Origin: Methylomusa anaerophila
GTDB taxonomy: Bacteria > Bacillota > Negativicutes > Sporomusales > Sporomusaceae
NCBI RefSeq assembly: GCF_003966895.1
Contig: NZ_AP018449.1
Location: forward strand, 131,424-195,423
DNA length: 64,000 bases
Direction of reading: 5' to 3'
In this document: positions 9,215 to 18,058 of the stretch, one piece after another
Position numbering within the stretch: position 1 is the stretch's first letter
Layout of the letters: each line of letters begins with the position of its first letter
Translations under genes and position numbers: made by a program
Notes under the pieces: model-generated
Told to the model about the DNA's origin: nothing
Database searches by the model: none
Seen by the model: the letters and a program-made list of their open reading frames with translations, nothing else

Positions 9215-9369
9215 GTTTTTGCTTTTCACTTGTTTGGAGGTACTGCTTGTCTTATGTTTGAAAGGAGGATAAATACGGCTAAGTTATTATTTTGCGATAC
9301 TGTGGATGTATTTTTAATATCTATACTTAATAGTTTATAATTTTAATTATTTTAAGGAGTGGGTTTTTC

Positions 9370-10419
9370 ATGCATATGGCAGATGCTCTAATTTCCCCTG
9401 CTGTCGGCGGCGCTATGTGGGCAGCGACTGCAGGCATGGCTGCATACGCAGCCAAAAAAGTTCAGACCGATATTGATGAAAAGAAAGTTCCCCTTATGGG
9501 AGTATTGGGCGCTTTTGTTTTTGCCGCTCAAATGATTAACTTTACCATCCCCGGAACCGGGTCCAGCGGCCATATAGGCGGCGGCGTCATCCTTGCCCTG
9601 CTGCTCGGGCCCCACGCCGCCTTCCTGACGATTGCGTCCATTTTGACCATTCAGGCTTTATTTTTTGCTGACGGCGGCCTGTTAGCCCTTGGCTGCAATA
9701 TCTTTAATATGGGTTTTTTCCCTTGTTACCTTGCCTACCCGCTAATTTACAAGCCCCTGACCGGGAATAATCCTACCCAGGGACGCATCATGCTGGCTTC
9801 TGTCCTGACCGCCGTTGTCGGTCTGCAGCTGGGCGCTTTCGGCGTTGTTTTGGAAACGCTGTTCTCCGGCATTTCCGAGTTGCCGTTCACTACTTTTGTG
9901 CTTCTCATGCAGCCCATTCACCTGGCTATCGGCCTGGTGGAAGGCTTGATTACCGCGGCTGTAGTTGGCTTCATTTATAAGGAATCCCCTGATATTCTCA
10001 AAAAAGCCGCTGAAAGCGTGCGCCTGGAAAGTACTCCGACCAAGAGAGTATTCGTCGGCTTGCTAATCCTGGCAGTTGTAACAGCCGGCGCCTTCTCCTG
10101 GTTTGCTTCCAGCAATCCCGACGGCCTGGAATGGGCAATTTTTAATACAAGCGGCGAAGAAGAATTGGCGGCGCCGGCAGGAATTCACAAGGTGCTTGCC
10201 GAATTGCAGGAAAAAATAGCTTTCTTGCCTGATTACAATTTCAAACAGAGTGAACCTCCGTCTTCCCAGCCGGCTTCAGCCGAGGCAAAGAACGAAGCAG
10301 AGCCGGCCTGGCCGGCGGTTGACACCGGAACATCGGTAGCCGGCATCATCGGCGCGCTTCTGACACTGCTGCTGGCCTACTTCGTAGGCAAAGGACTGCA
10401 GTGTTTGGCAAAACGCTAA
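9370..10419 (+). CDS. ECF-type Ni/Co transporter S component, fused CbiM/NikM-NikN
   Basis: A 349-residue membrane protein. It starts with MHMADALISP, the N-terminal metal-binding loop family of CbiM/NikM in which the N-terminal Met-His-Met group ligates the metal ion. The first roughly 215 residues are the CbiM core. After a linker the second part contains PDGLEWAI, the hallmark of CbiN/NikN, and a final membrane segment, so M and N are fused. AAGGAG precedes the ATG. With the downstream Q and O genes it forms a complete ECF importer for nickel or cobalt; the sequence does not separate the two with certainty. Confidence 0.88.
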   Translation: MHMADALISPAVGGAMWAATAGMAAYAAKKVQTDIDEKKVPLMGVLGAFVFAAQMINFTIPGTGSSGHIGGGVILALLLGPHAAFLTIASILTIQALFFADGGLLALGCNIFNMGFFPCYLAYPLIYKPLTGNNPTQGRIMLASVLTAVVGLQLGAFGVVLETLFSGISELPFTTFVLLMQPIHLAIGLVEGLITAAVVGFIYKESPDILKKAAESVRLESTPTKRVFVGLLILAVVTAGAFSWFASSNPDGLEWAIFNTSGEEELAAPAGIHKVLAELQEKIAFLPDYNFKQSEPPSSQPASAEAKNEAEPAWPAVDTGTSVAGIIGALLTLLLAYFVGKGLQCLAKR

Positions 10420-10440
10420 AACGCTAGTGATAAATTTGTA

Positions 10441-10538
10441 ACGGGATAGGCATATAGCGTATCCCGTTATATTATTGCAACCACTCAGGTATTTAAGAAT
10501 TCTGACTCCGAGTAACTATTCAAGTACCTGAATAGTTA
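10441..10538 (+). repeat. Two inverted repeats between the M and Q genes
   Basis: The 143-base gap contains ACGGGATA/TATCCCGT (10441-10467) and the palindrome-like TAACTATTCA-agtacc-TGAATAGTTA (10513-10538). Neither has a clear T-run. The second resembles 47318-47343 (21 of 26 bases identical), suggesting a dispersed short repeat. They may lower expression of Q and O relative to M. Confidence 0.45.
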
Positions 10539-10562
10539 TATATTATCATAGTGAGGACCATT

Positions 10563-11375
10563 ATGCTAAAAATTGAGTCCAACTGGCTGGATTTAAGACT
10601 CCTTGACGACCTTGCCGCCCAAGATACCGTCATCCACCGTTTAGACCCCGGAACAAAGCTGTTGACCACGCTTATCTTTATTATAATTGTCTCATCTTTT
10701 CCCAAGTATGAGATAACCGGCCTGGTTCCGCTTTTTTTCTATCCTTTTGCTTTGATTTCATTGGGCAATCTGCCGTCCGCCCACTTGCTGAAACGTTTGC
10801 TGCTGGTATCGCCTTTCGTTATTTTTGTGGGAATTCTAAATCCCATTTTCGATCAAACGCCGGTTGCCAAAATCGGCTCGGTGCTGATCTCCGGCGGCTG
10901 GATATCGTTTATAGCAATTACTGTCAAATTGTCTCTGACGGTAACGGCTGCTTTGATTTTAGTGGCGACAACAGGGATGAATGCCATCTGCTCGGCTCTC
11001 CTGCGGGTTGGGGTTCCGAAAGCAATTGTTGTTCAACTGCTGTTTATGTACCGCTATCTCCATGTTCTGATAGAAGAGTTCGCCCGTACAGTACAGGCCT
11101 ATAGCCTGCGTTCTTTTCACGGCGGGGGCATTCATTTTAAGGCCTGGGGATCACTGTTAGGCCAGTTGCTTTTACGGACTATAGAACGGGCGCAGCGTAT
11201 TTATCAGTCCATGCTGTGCCGGGGATTCGACGGCGACGTCCGCATCGTGCGCAGCAGCCAAATCCGGAGTTTCGACCTTCTTTATGTGCTGGGCTGGACT
11301 GGTTTTATTCTTTTGGCCCGCTTTTTTAATATCCCGCAATATTTGGGCAAACTACTGACGGGGGTTTTCTCATGA
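10563..11375 (+). CDS. cbiQ: ECF transporter T component, CbiQ-like
   Basis: A transmembrane coupling protein of about 270 residues in the CbiQ/EcfT family. It has RLDPGTKLL near residue 30, the conserved leader of this family, and a cytoplasmic region (AYSLRSFHGGG and QSMLCRGFDGDV) with the Ala-Arg-Gly-type coupling motif RGF. The ATG at 10563 is preferred because the GTG at 10551 is itself part of GTGAGG, a suitable ribosome-binding site. The stop overlaps the ATG of the ATPase gene by 4 bases. Confidence 0.87.
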   Translation: MLKIESNWLDLRLLDDLAAQDTVIHRLDPGTKLLTTLIFIIIVSSFPKYEITGLVPLFFYPFALISLGNLPSAHLLKRLLLVSPFVIFVGILNPIFDQTPVAKIGSVLISGGWISFIAITVKLSLTVTAALILVATTGMNAICSALLRVGVPKAIVVQLLFMYRYLHVLIEEFARTVQAYSLRSFHGGGIHFKAWGSLLGQLLLRTIERAQRIYQSMLCRGFDGDVRIVRSSQIRSFDLLYVLGWTGFILLARFFNIPQYLGKLLTGVFS

Positions 11376-12139
11376 GCCATCACACCATTGATTTTATAGA
11401 TGTACAATATTCCTACCCCGATGGGACCGAGGCGCTAAGAAATCTGGGCCTGCATATCGGTCACGGCGAATCGGTGGCTATCGTGGGCGCAAACGGGTCC
11501 GGCAAGACTACCCTGTTATCTCATTTGATCGGTATCTTATTTCCAACAACGGGTACCGTCAATATCGGCGGTTTTCCTGTTTCCAATAAGACATTGCCCC
11601 ATATCCGGCAAACTGTCGGCATGGTTTTTCAAAACCCGGACGACCAGCTATTCATGCCGACGGTATTTGATGATGTGGCTTTCGGTCCGCTCAATTTGGG
11701 ATTTGAGGCTGCCGAAGTGGAATCCCGGGTTATTGCCGCTCTGAAAACAGTCGGCGCTCTTGATCTTAAGGACCGTCCGCCGTACAGGCTTTCCGGCGGC
11801 CAAAAACGGGCTGTAGCCATTGCCACCGTATTGGCTATGGAGCCTTCGATCCTGGTCATGGATGAACCGACGGCCGCCCTTGACCCCCTGGCTCGCCGCC
11901 AACTGATCAATCTCCTAGAAACATTTTCCCACACCAAAATCATTGCCACCCACGACCTGGACATGGTGCTGGATCTCTGTGAAAGAACAATTGTTTTAAA
12001 GAACGGGTCGGTTCTCGCCGACGGCCCGACCGGCGAGATTTTCGGGGACGAAGCGCTGCTGGCAAAGGCGCATTTGGAAAAGCCCCTGTCCATGCAGGGC
12101 TGTCCTATTTGTTCGCCAAAGAAAAGCATTATACCGTAA
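11372..12139 (+). CDS. cbiO: ECF transporter ATPase, CbiO-like
   Basis: A 255-residue ATPase with Walker A GANGSGKTT (about residues 36-44), Q-loop VFQNPDDQLFMPTV typical of ECF ATPases, signature LSGGQKRAVAIATVLAM and Walker B ILVMDEPTAALDP. It completes the MN-Q-O operon and is followed within 3 bases by a strong bidirectional terminator. It would drive nickel/cobalt import as a homodimer. Confidence 0.92.
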   Translation: MSHHTIDFIDVQYSYPDGTEALRNLGLHIGHGESVAIVGANGSGKTTLLSHLIGILFPTTGTVNIGGFPVSNKTLPHIRQTVGMVFQNPDDQLFMPTVFDDVAFGPLNLGFEAAEVESRVIAALKTVGALDLKDRPPYRLSGGQKRAVAIATVLAMEPSILVMDEPTAALDPLARRQLINLLETFSHTKIIATHDLDMVLDLCERTIVLKNGSVLADGPTGEIFGDEALLAKAHLEKPLSMQGCPICSPKKSIIP

Positions 12140-12141
12140 GT

Positions 12142-12185
12142 AAAAAACGACTGTTCCAGGTTCACCCTGGAACAGTCGTTTTTTC
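12142..12185. terminator. Bidirectional intrinsic terminator
   Basis: A near-perfect 19-bp stem (AAAAAACGACTGTTCCAGG with its complement, loop TTCAC) has A-run and T-run flanks. It separates the convergent ECF ATPase gene and feoB and can serve both. Confidence 0.93.
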
Positions 12186-12200
12186 TTTTACTCTTTTTCG

Positions 12201-14576
12201 TTAATAGCCAAGCAGCCTGCCGATTTGATATACGCCAAAGGTCATCAGCCAAGCCAGCGCCGTGGAATATACGGAGCTGAAAAGCGGCCATTTCCAGGAA
12301 TTCGTTTCCCGTTTGATGATGGCTATTGTTGCCAGGCAGGGCGAGTAAATCAAAACAAATACCATTAACGCGTAAGCGCTTAACGGGGTAAAGGATCCAT
12401 CGGCGGCCAAGGCCTGCTGCAGGTCCGTGGAGGTTTCATCCACTTCCCCGACATTATAAATTGTACCTAAAGTACTAACCAGAACTTCCTTGGCGGTAAA
12501 GGCAGCAATCAGGCCGATTCCGCTCCGCCAATCAAAGCCCAGCGGCTCGATAGCCGGTTCAATGAAGTGTCCCAACTGCCCGGCATAGCTTTGCGCCAGC
12601 TTTTCGCCGGCCTGTTCTTTCGCAAGGGTGTCGTTTTGCTCATCAAACTGGTTTTTCAATTCCACATAGCGGGAGGCAAAAACATACAATGCCGGATTTG
12701 CCCCTTCGATTTCCTTCATTTTAGCTTCTTTATCAGCTTCTAATGCATTCAGGTCTTCACTACCCGCAGCCAGGCCTTCCGACTGTTCCGCAAATTCTTT
12801 GTCCACATCGGTTAAATCAGTAATCATGGCTTTTAATTCGGTATTATCTTCCACGGCGGCTATATGCAAAGGCTGGCTTATTTCTTTTTCAACCTGTTGG
12901 CTATAAGCTGTTTGGGCCTGAGCCGATAAGGCCTCATAGTTTTGGGAATAGGAAACGTCACTGGGATAGTTGATAAGAAACCAGACTAAAATGGATACAG
13001 CCAGAATGATGGTGCCGGCTTTTCTCAGGTATATCATACTGCGCTCACACATGTGAATAACAATAGTCTGCAAAGTCGGCAACCGGTACTGAGGCAGTTC
13101 CATAACAAAGGGTTCTCTTTCCCCTGCAAGCAAAACGCTGCGGAAAATGCGGGCCATGACGATAGCCAGTACAATACCTATCAAATAAATGGAGAATAAT
13201 ACCGTTCCGGCGACAGCTTCATGAAAAAATGCGCCAATTAGTATGGTATATACCGGTAAGCGGGCGCTGCAACTCATTAATGGCGTAACCAGAATGGTTA
13301 CCAGCCGGTCCTTGGGGTTTTCCAGCGTACGAGTCCCCATGATAGCCGGAAGACTGCAGCCAAAACCTAATAACAATGGAATGAAGGACTTGCCGTGTAA
13401 ACCGACCGCGTGCATGATCCGATCCATAATGAAAGCGGCGCGCGCCATATAACCGGTATCTTCCAACAGGGAAATGCCAAAAAACAATATCAAAACTTGC
13501 GGTAAAAATACAATAACTCCACCAACACCGCCGATGATGCCATCCACAATCAATGATTTCAGATCTCCATCCGGCAAGTAGGAACTGGCGAAATTTCCCA
13601 GGATACCCATACCATTCTCAATCCATCCCTGCGGAAAGGCGCCCAGAGTAAACACCAAATTGAACATCAGCCACATCAAGCCAAGGAAAATGGGCAGGCC
13701 AAGCAGCCGGTGCGTAAGAACTTGGTCAATATTATCCGATACAGTCAATACGGATTCCCGTTTGGCAATAATGACTTCCCGGGAGAGACGGCCAACATAC
13801 TCATAGCGATAATTGGCGATAGCTAATTCCGGTTCCATATTTAAGGCTTCTTGCAAAATTTGGCGGGCGTCGGTAGCAGCGGCAACAACGGCTGCACCTT
13901 CAGGCAGTCCGGCGATCAGCTTGATTATTTCCTGATCGTTTTCCAAAAGCTTTAAGGCAACCCAGCGCCCGGGAAACCGTAAATCGTACCGTACTTTAGT
14001 CAGCAATTCTTCCAGTGATGCAATTTTTTCTTCTAAATCGGCGCCATAGTCGATGCGCAAAGGCTCACGCACTTTATTACCGGATTCATTGACCACGGCC
14101 GTCAACAACTCATCCACGCCGGTACGGCGGTTACCGACAGTGCCGACTACCGGCACACCCAGTTTTTCGGCTAAAGCGTTAAGGTCAATTTTGGTCCCCA
14201 TATTTTTGGCCACATCCACCATGTTAAGGGCCAAAACCATTGGTCTTTCCAATTCCAGCAACTGCACGGCCAGATACAGGTTGCGTTCCAGATTGCTGGC
14301 GTCCAGGATGTCAACAACCACATCCGGTTTATCCTGAATAATAAAGTTTCTGGCAATCAATTCGTCCAGGGCGTGAGCCGTCAGGCTATAAGTACCGGGT
14401 AAATCAACCAGCAATAAATCTTTATTTTGGTAACGGCGGAAACCCTCCCGTTTTTCTACCGTTACGCCGGGATAGTTGCCCACATGTTGCTTGGCGCCGG
14501 TAATGCTGTTGAAAAGCGTTGTTTTTCCCGAATTGGGATTACCGGTCAACGCTACAGCAATTTTGCCATTTCCCAT
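12201..14576 (-). CDS. feoB: Ferrous iron transporter FeoB
   Basis: A 791-residue FeoB: N-terminal G domain with G1 GNPNSGKTT (residues 10-18), G3 DLPG and G4 NMVD, then a helical GDI region, then a C-terminal membrane part with two Gate repeats and the cysteine-containing segment MSCSARLPVYTILIG. Between two late membrane segments (about residues 550-680) there is a long charged, coiled-coil-like insertion rich in Glu, Ala and Gln. It lies last in the feoA-feoA-feoB series. Ferrous iron uptake in an anaerobe is the expected role. Confidence 0.95.
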   Translation of the reverse strand: MGNGKIAVALTGNPNSGKTTLFNSITGAKQHVGNYPGVTVEKREGFRRYQNKDLLLVDLPGTYSLTAHALDELIARNFIIQDKPDVVVDILDASNLERNLYLAVQLLELERPMVLALNMVDVAKNMGTKIDLNALAEKLGVPVVGTVGNRRTGVDELLTAVVNESGNKVREPLRIDYGADLEEKIASLEELLTKVRYDLRFPGRWVALKLLENDQEIIKLIAGLPEGAAVVAAATDARQILQEALNMEPELAIANYRYEYVGRLSREVIIAKRESVLTVSDNIDQVLTHRLLGLPIFLGLMWLMFNLVFTLGAFPQGWIENGMGILGNFASSYLPDGDLKSLIVDGIIGGVGGVIVFLPQVLILFFGISLLEDTGYMARAAFIMDRIMHAVGLHGKSFIPLLLGFGCSLPAIMGTRTLENPKDRLVTILVTPLMSCSARLPVYTILIGAFFHEAVAGTVLFSIYLIGIVLAIVMARIFRSVLLAGEREPFVMELPQYRLPTLQTIVIHMCERSMIYLRKAGTIILAVSILVWFLINYPSDVSYSQNYEALSAQAQTAYSQQVEKEISQPLHIAAVEDNTELKAMITDLTDVDKEFAEQSEGLAAGSEDLNALEADKEAKMKEIEGANPALYVFASRYVELKNQFDEQNDTLAKEQAGEKLAQSYAGQLGHFIEPAIEPLGFDWRSGIGLIAAFTAKEVLVSTLGTIYNVGEVDETSTDLQQALAADGSFTPLSAYALMVFVLIYSPCLATIAIIKRETNSWKWPLFSSVYSTALAWLMTFGVYQIGRLLGY

Positions 14577-14615
14577 AGCAGCAGTCCTCCTTGTTTTTCA
14601 TATTTCTTAGTTTTC

Positions 14616-14828
14616 TTAGGCCACATGAATGTGGCGGGCCATGGAATGGTTCAGCATAATCCGGCTGCCGCGCACACTGATGACAAGCGCTGTGGGATGG
14701 CAACTCACCACGTACACCGGTGTTCCTGGAATAAATCCAAGATCACTCAAACGGGACCGCTCCTCGCGGGAGCCGCCCAAATCAGTTACAATCCACTTCC
14801 GGTTCCTATTGGCCAGATGTATCGGCAT
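14616..14828 (-). CDS. feoA: FeoA-domain protein (second copy)
   Basis: A 70-residue SH3-like FeoA protein, with LSDLGFIPGTPVYVVSCHP followed by VISVRGSRIMLNHSMARHI. FeoA is a small cytosolic partner that modulates FeoB. It starts 18 bases after the first feoA and 40 bases before feoB, with GGGGGG before the ATG. Two consecutive feoA genes are common in Firmicutes. Confidence 0.92.
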   Translation of the reverse strand: MPIHLANRNRKWIVTDLGGSREERSRLSDLGFIPGTPVYVVSCHPTALVISVRGSRIMLNHSMARHIHVA

Positions 14829-14846
14829 AGTATCGTCCCCCCTATC

Positions 14847-15077
14847 TTAAGTCAGCTCAATTTCAATGTTTTTGGCCTCATCCTTACGCAATGAAAGATT
14901 AAATCCCTTTACCTTAATCTCCATCGGATCGCCCAGCGGCGCGTACTTTCGCACTTCTACCTTCGTCCCTACAACCACTCCCATATCCATGATACGGCGT
15001 TGGATCGGGCCTTTGCCGCAGATTCTTGCAACATGGCCGGTTTGCCCCGGCGTTAACTCGCTTAACAATTTAAACAT
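14847..15077 (-). CDS. feoA: FeoA-domain protein (first copy)
   Basis: A 76-residue FeoA-family protein (LTPGQTGHVARICGKGPIQR, MDMGVVVGTKVEV, FNLSLRKDEAKNIEI). AAGGAGG precedes the ATG. It lies 43 bases downstream of the diguanylate cyclase gene, so the four genes likely form one transcript. Confidence 0.92.
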   Translation of the reverse strand: MFKLLSELTPGQTGHVARICGKGPIQRRIMDMGVVVGTKVEVRKYAPLGDPMEIKVKGFNLSLRKDEAKNIEIELT

Positions 15078-15120
15078 TACTTTTTCCTCCTTGTGTTTGT
15101 TTCCCGCTTTTTGCAGGTTC

Positions 15121-16125
15121 TTATGATGCGCTTATTTTTTGTTCTGACACGGGTTGGACTCCTGATTCCAGATCGTAATAGCAGACCCGGTTGCGTCCTG
15201 CTTCTTTGGCCGCATATAACGCCCGGTCGGCATAACGGTATAGCAATTCTGGCTCGGCTGCCGCCGGCCGCCGGTCATGGACCATTCCCATTGAACAAGT
15301 TATCTGCAATACATTACCATCACAATCATGGAAAACATGGTTACGAATTGTTTCTTGCATGCGTAGGGCGACAGCCAAGGTTTCTTCCCAACCCGTGTCC
15401 GACAATAACAGGCAAAATTCTTCCCCGCCGATACGGGCTGCCAGGTCGCTGAGCCGCAAACCCTGTTGCAAAACCGCAGCAAGCTCTATCAAAACCGAAT
15501 CACCTACCTGATGCCCATAACAGTCATTAACCCGCTTAAAATGATCCACATCGATGATAATCAGCGAAATGGACCTGATATTCCGGTTGCGCCGGCACAT
15601 CTCCCGTTCCAAATGATCAAAAAAGTGGCGCCGGTTGGGGAGCTTGGTCATCCAGTCAGTCATAGCCATTTGCAGCAAGCTGGTGTTCGCCGCCTCTAAA
15701 GCTTGTTTTTGCTCCAAAAGTTCCGAACGGGTTGAAGTAAGGTCGTTAATTGTAGTTTCCAGCTGTTGTTCCCTGCATTTAATCTGGTGCGCCATCCAGT
15801 TCATGTCCCGCATAAGAGAAATAAATTCATTTTCAGCGTCGCTGTCCGCTTCCTCGTTAGGCAGCCCGTCAAATCCGTCATACTTATTTTGTTTCACTTG
15901 CCGGCAAAAATCTTTGATTTTGGCCAGTGATCCGGTTACCAGCCAGCGCTCAACCAGTTTAGGCCCTAATAGTCCCAATAAGATAGCTGTTACCATTCCT
16001 ATTGCAGCCGCTCGGTCAAAATTATAATTCCGTGCTAATTCCGTACGCCCTACCACTATTACAACAAACAGAGGCAATATAGCCGACAGCAGCATAATAC
16101 TTTTTAGTTTGGTATTGATTTTCAC
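15121..16125 (-). CDS. Membrane-bound diguanylate cyclase (GGDEF)
   Basis: Two N-terminal membrane segments, a HAMP-like and coiled-coil stretch (residues 60-160) and a C-terminal GGDEF domain. The active site reads GGEEF, and RLSD five residues upstream fits the RxxD inhibitory site, so a catalytically active, product-inhibited cyclase is expected. The start is taken as GTG at 16125 with GGGAGG seven bases before; a longer frame would translate that Shine-Dalgarno. It sits immediately upstream of feoA with a Fur-like box about 95-110 bases before its start, suggesting iron-controlled c-di-GMP synthesis. Confidence 0.88.
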   Translation of the reverse strand: MKINTKLKSIMLLSAILPLFVVIVVGRTELARNYNFDRAAAIGMVTAILLGLLGPKLVERWLVTGSLAKIKDFCRQVKQNKYDGFDGLPNEEADSDAENEFISLMRDMNWMAHQIKCREQQLETTINDLTSTRSELLEQKQALEAANTSLLQMAMTDWMTKLPNRRHFFDHLEREMCRRNRNIRSISLIIIDVDHFKRVNDCYGHQVGDSVLIELAAVLQQGLRLSDLAARIGGEEFCLLLSDTGWEETLAVALRMQETIRNHVFHDCDGNVLQITCSMGMVHDRRPAAAEPELLYRYADRALYAAKEAGRNRVCYYDLESGVQPVSEQKISAS

Positions 16126-16218
16126 GATTATCCTCCCGCTATGGCATTTCCCTAATGCCATAGCTAAACCGCAGCATACGGATGGAATTACCCCCTCTTA
16201 TTGGGTCAAATAATAATT

Positions 16219-16237
16219 GATAAAAGTAATCATTATC
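16219..16237 (-). promoter_or_regulatory. Fur-box-like site upstream of the GGDEF-feoAAB operon
   Basis: On the minus strand the 19-mer matches the classical Fur box GATAATGATAATCATTATC at 15 of 19 positions, with the first nine bases identical. It lies in the intergenic region upstream of the cyclase gene. Iron-responsive repression of the whole iron operon is the straightforward inference. Confidence 0.65.
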
Positions 16238-16263
16238 AATTTTAAAATAATTTTTTCCCCTAT

Positions 16264-16770
16264 TTAATTGCCTCCGGCTTTATTACTGATGTAAGCTCCC
16301 CACTTTTCAGCAGCTTTATTGCCCAGAGAATGATACGTCCTGGCAGGCAGCGGTTTATCCATAACATTAGCCGCAGACCTGGCTTTTCTTTGTTCCGCCG
16401 CCGTCGCTCCCAGCACCTCATCAACCACCGATAATAGCTTCTCTTCGGTAAAGGGCTTAAAAACATAAGCTTTTGCACCGTGTTGCAGAGTCTCAAAAAC
16501 TTTGTGTTTCTTTCTAAGAGCGCTGACCACGATTATATTGGCGCTTGCGTCAGTGTTAATAATCTTGTCTAAGGCTTTAATACCATCCATTCCCCGCAGC
16601 GTTATATCCATTGTGACGATATCGGGACGGTGCAGGTTATATGCCAGAACGGCCTGCACCCCGTTCGCTGCCTCGCCGACCACAACATGACCGGCTTTGA
16701 GCAAAAAAGCACCGATAGTCTTGCGCATCATTAAGGCCTCATCCACAACTAATACACGCGCCATATCCAT
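16264..16770 (-). CDS. Stand-alone CheY-like response regulator
   Basis: A 168-residue protein: one receiver domain (VLVVDE acidic pocket, phospho-acceptor Asp in VTMDITLRGMDG at about residue 56, Ser in VVSALR, Lys in VFKPF), followed by a 45-residue tail without a recognised output domain. Starts at residue 1 or 3 are both possible after GAGGGAG. No histidine kinase is nearby. Its promoter region carries a near-perfect Fur palindrome, so it may connect iron status to signalling with the adjacent cyclase. Confidence 0.85.
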   Translation of the reverse strand: MDMARVLVVDEALMMRKTIGAFLLKAGHVVVGEAANGVQAVLAYNLHRPDIVTMDITLRGMDGIKALDKIINTDASANIIVVSALRKKHKVFETLQHGAKAYVFKPFTEEKLLSVVDEVLGATAAEQRKARSAANVMDKPLPARTYHSLGNKAAEKWGAYISNKAGGN

Positions 16771-16907
16771 CTCTCCCTCAAATTACTTACGTTTGAGCAG
16801 CAACAAACGGGCCCTGTTCAACCCAACACCAATTCCCTGTACTTCTTGCCGGTAGTTTGCCAATTCGCAATTATGTAGGACGCCTGTTATCCCTTTTTAA
16901 ACGACTT

Positions 16908-16930
16908 AAATTGATAACAATTATCAATTT
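16908..16930. promoter_or_regulatory. Fur-box palindrome upstream of the receiver gene
   Basis: Perfect 10-3-10 inverted repeat AAATTGATAA-CAA-TTATCAATTT. Its core TGATAACAATTATCA fits the 7-1-7 Fur consensus with one mismatch. A further Fur-like stretch (CAATTATCAATATCAATTATT) follows at about 16964-16984. It is about 140 bases upstream of the receiver gene. Confidence 0.7.
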
Positions 16931-16992
16931 CATCTATATTGTAGCATCCAATCTTATTGATGTCAATTATCAATATCAATTATTCAATATAC

Positions 16993-17036
16993 AAAATCCG
17001 GCTGTCAAAGCCTTTACAGGGCTAAGAACAGCCGGT
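16993..17036 (-). terminator. Terminator-like hairpin after the barrel-protein gene
   Basis: The minus strand folds CCGGCTGT...ACAGCCGG over a long loop with an internal pairing, followed by ATTTTGT. It lies just downstream of the stop of the outer-membrane barrel gene. Confidence 0.55.
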
Positions 17037-17054
17037 TCTTGTATTTGCAACATT

Positions 17055-17963
17055 TTAGAAAGCAAAATTATATTCAAGGGTTGTCGTTTTTTCCTTTGAG
17101 CTTACGTCATCATATTTTAGCGTTAATACACCGGCTTGCCCAAAGGAGTGTTCCCAGGCTAATTCCGTTCCCTTCTCATTATGGTACCCGGCCAAATCAT
17201 CAAAGTCAGGGGCAGCATAAGCTTTAATATTACGATGAGTCAGACTGAAAGTATCCATATCTGTAGGGCTGTAGCTTATTCCGTAGACCGTACCGTTTTT
17301 GTCGCTGCTGGCGCTTGACCATATATATTCGGCGCTCAAATCGGCTTTCCCGAACTTGTTGGTTATGTACAATCCATAATAGCTGTCAGCGGATTCTAAC
17401 CCGGAGATGTGCAGGTGTTCGCCGCCAAGGGTGGTGTTTTCCCAGGTCTTGTTGATTTCGCCGCCATAGGCGCTTTTATCGGAATCACTATCAAACAGTC
17501 TTTTGTCAATTTTCCCTGCAAACAGGTGGTAGACGATATCTTTTTCTTGATGCTGTAAATCCACGCCTTTGAGCATGGCATTGCCCACATTATCGGTAAG
17601 ATCCAAAAGAGTGCCGAACGGCCCGAGGATGGTATCCTGCACCCCAAATACCACTTTGGTATTCTCGCCTTTTTCGTAAACAAAGCCGTACTGATCAAGC
17701 TTGGACACTTCCGGCGTGTCATCATCGCCGCCAAAATGACGGTACCCGTAACGGACAAACGCTTTCCAGTTCTCTCCCAGACTGGTTTGGGCCTTTAACC
17801 TAAAAGTTGTTTCCCAGTTATTTTCTCTGTCACCGTCCTGAATTTTGACGTCGTCATGCTTAAGGTTAATGTCGCCGCTAAATTCAACCGGACTGGCATA
17901 ACCCCATGAGTTTACAGACGCAGCCATACATAGAGCCAGCATGATGGTTTCTAGTTTTTTCAA
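17055..17963 (-). CDS. Putative outer-membrane porin-like beta-barrel protein
   Basis: About 302 residues: a signal peptide (KKLETIMLALCMAASVNSWG-YA) followed by alternating amphipathic strands and a final aromatic residue in LEYNFAF, as in outer-membrane barrels. It resembles the porin-like proteins common in Negativicutes rather than a classical trimeric porin. The start is TTG at 17961-17963, with GGGAGG upstream; an ATG at 18008 would place that Shine-Dalgarno inside the protein. A Fur-like box lies about 80 bases upstream, so iron-dependent expression is likely. Substrate unknown. Confidence 0.7.
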   Translation of the reverse strand: MKKLETIMLALCMAASVNSWGYASPVEFSGDINLKHDDVKIQDGDRENNWETTFRLKAQTSLGENWKAFVRYGYRHFGGDDDTPEVSKLDQYGFVYEKGENTKVVFGVQDTILGPFGTLLDLTDNVGNAMLKGVDLQHQEKDIVYHLFAGKIDKRLFDSDSDKSAYGGEINKTWENTTLGGEHLHISGLESADSYYGLYITNKFGKADLSAEYIWSSASSDKNGTVYGISYSPTDMDTFSLTHRNIKAYAAPDFDDLAGYHNEKGTELAWEHSFGQAGVLTLKYDDVSSKEKTTTLEYNFAF

Positions 17964-18043
17964 TGTTTGTCTACCTCCCGGAAAAATTATTTTATAAGGT
18001 ACGTCCAAATTGTAACATTCCGGGTTATATTAGTCAATGATAT

Positions 18044-18058
18044 TGATAATTATTTTCA
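18044..18058 (-). promoter_or_regulatory. Fur-box-like site upstream of the barrel-protein gene
   Basis: TGATAAT-T-ATTTTCA fits the 7-1-7 Fur core with one mismatch, 81 bases upstream of the TTG start. It is the third such site in 2 kb. Confidence 0.6.

Larger units (their letters stand above)
8627..9369. promoter_or_regulatory. Divergent regulatory region between two metal-uptake operons
   Basis: About 740 bases without a convincing gene. It holds the receptor leader hairpin, two direct copies of TTCATATTGCTGT 18 bases apart (8854-8866 and 8872-8884), an AT-rich stretch with several possible promoter hexamers, a small hairpin AAACC-ATGAA-GGTTT (9066-9080), and a terminator-like hairpin with T5 in front of the ECF transporter gene. 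No known riboswitch consensus was recognised. The direct repeats are candidate operator half-sites for a metal-responsive repressor. Confidence 0.5.

Noticed and set aside
8627-9369. NiCo or cobalamin riboswitch upstream of the ECF transporter
   Set aside because: No B12 box and no recognisable NiCo core; only terminator-like hairpins are supported.
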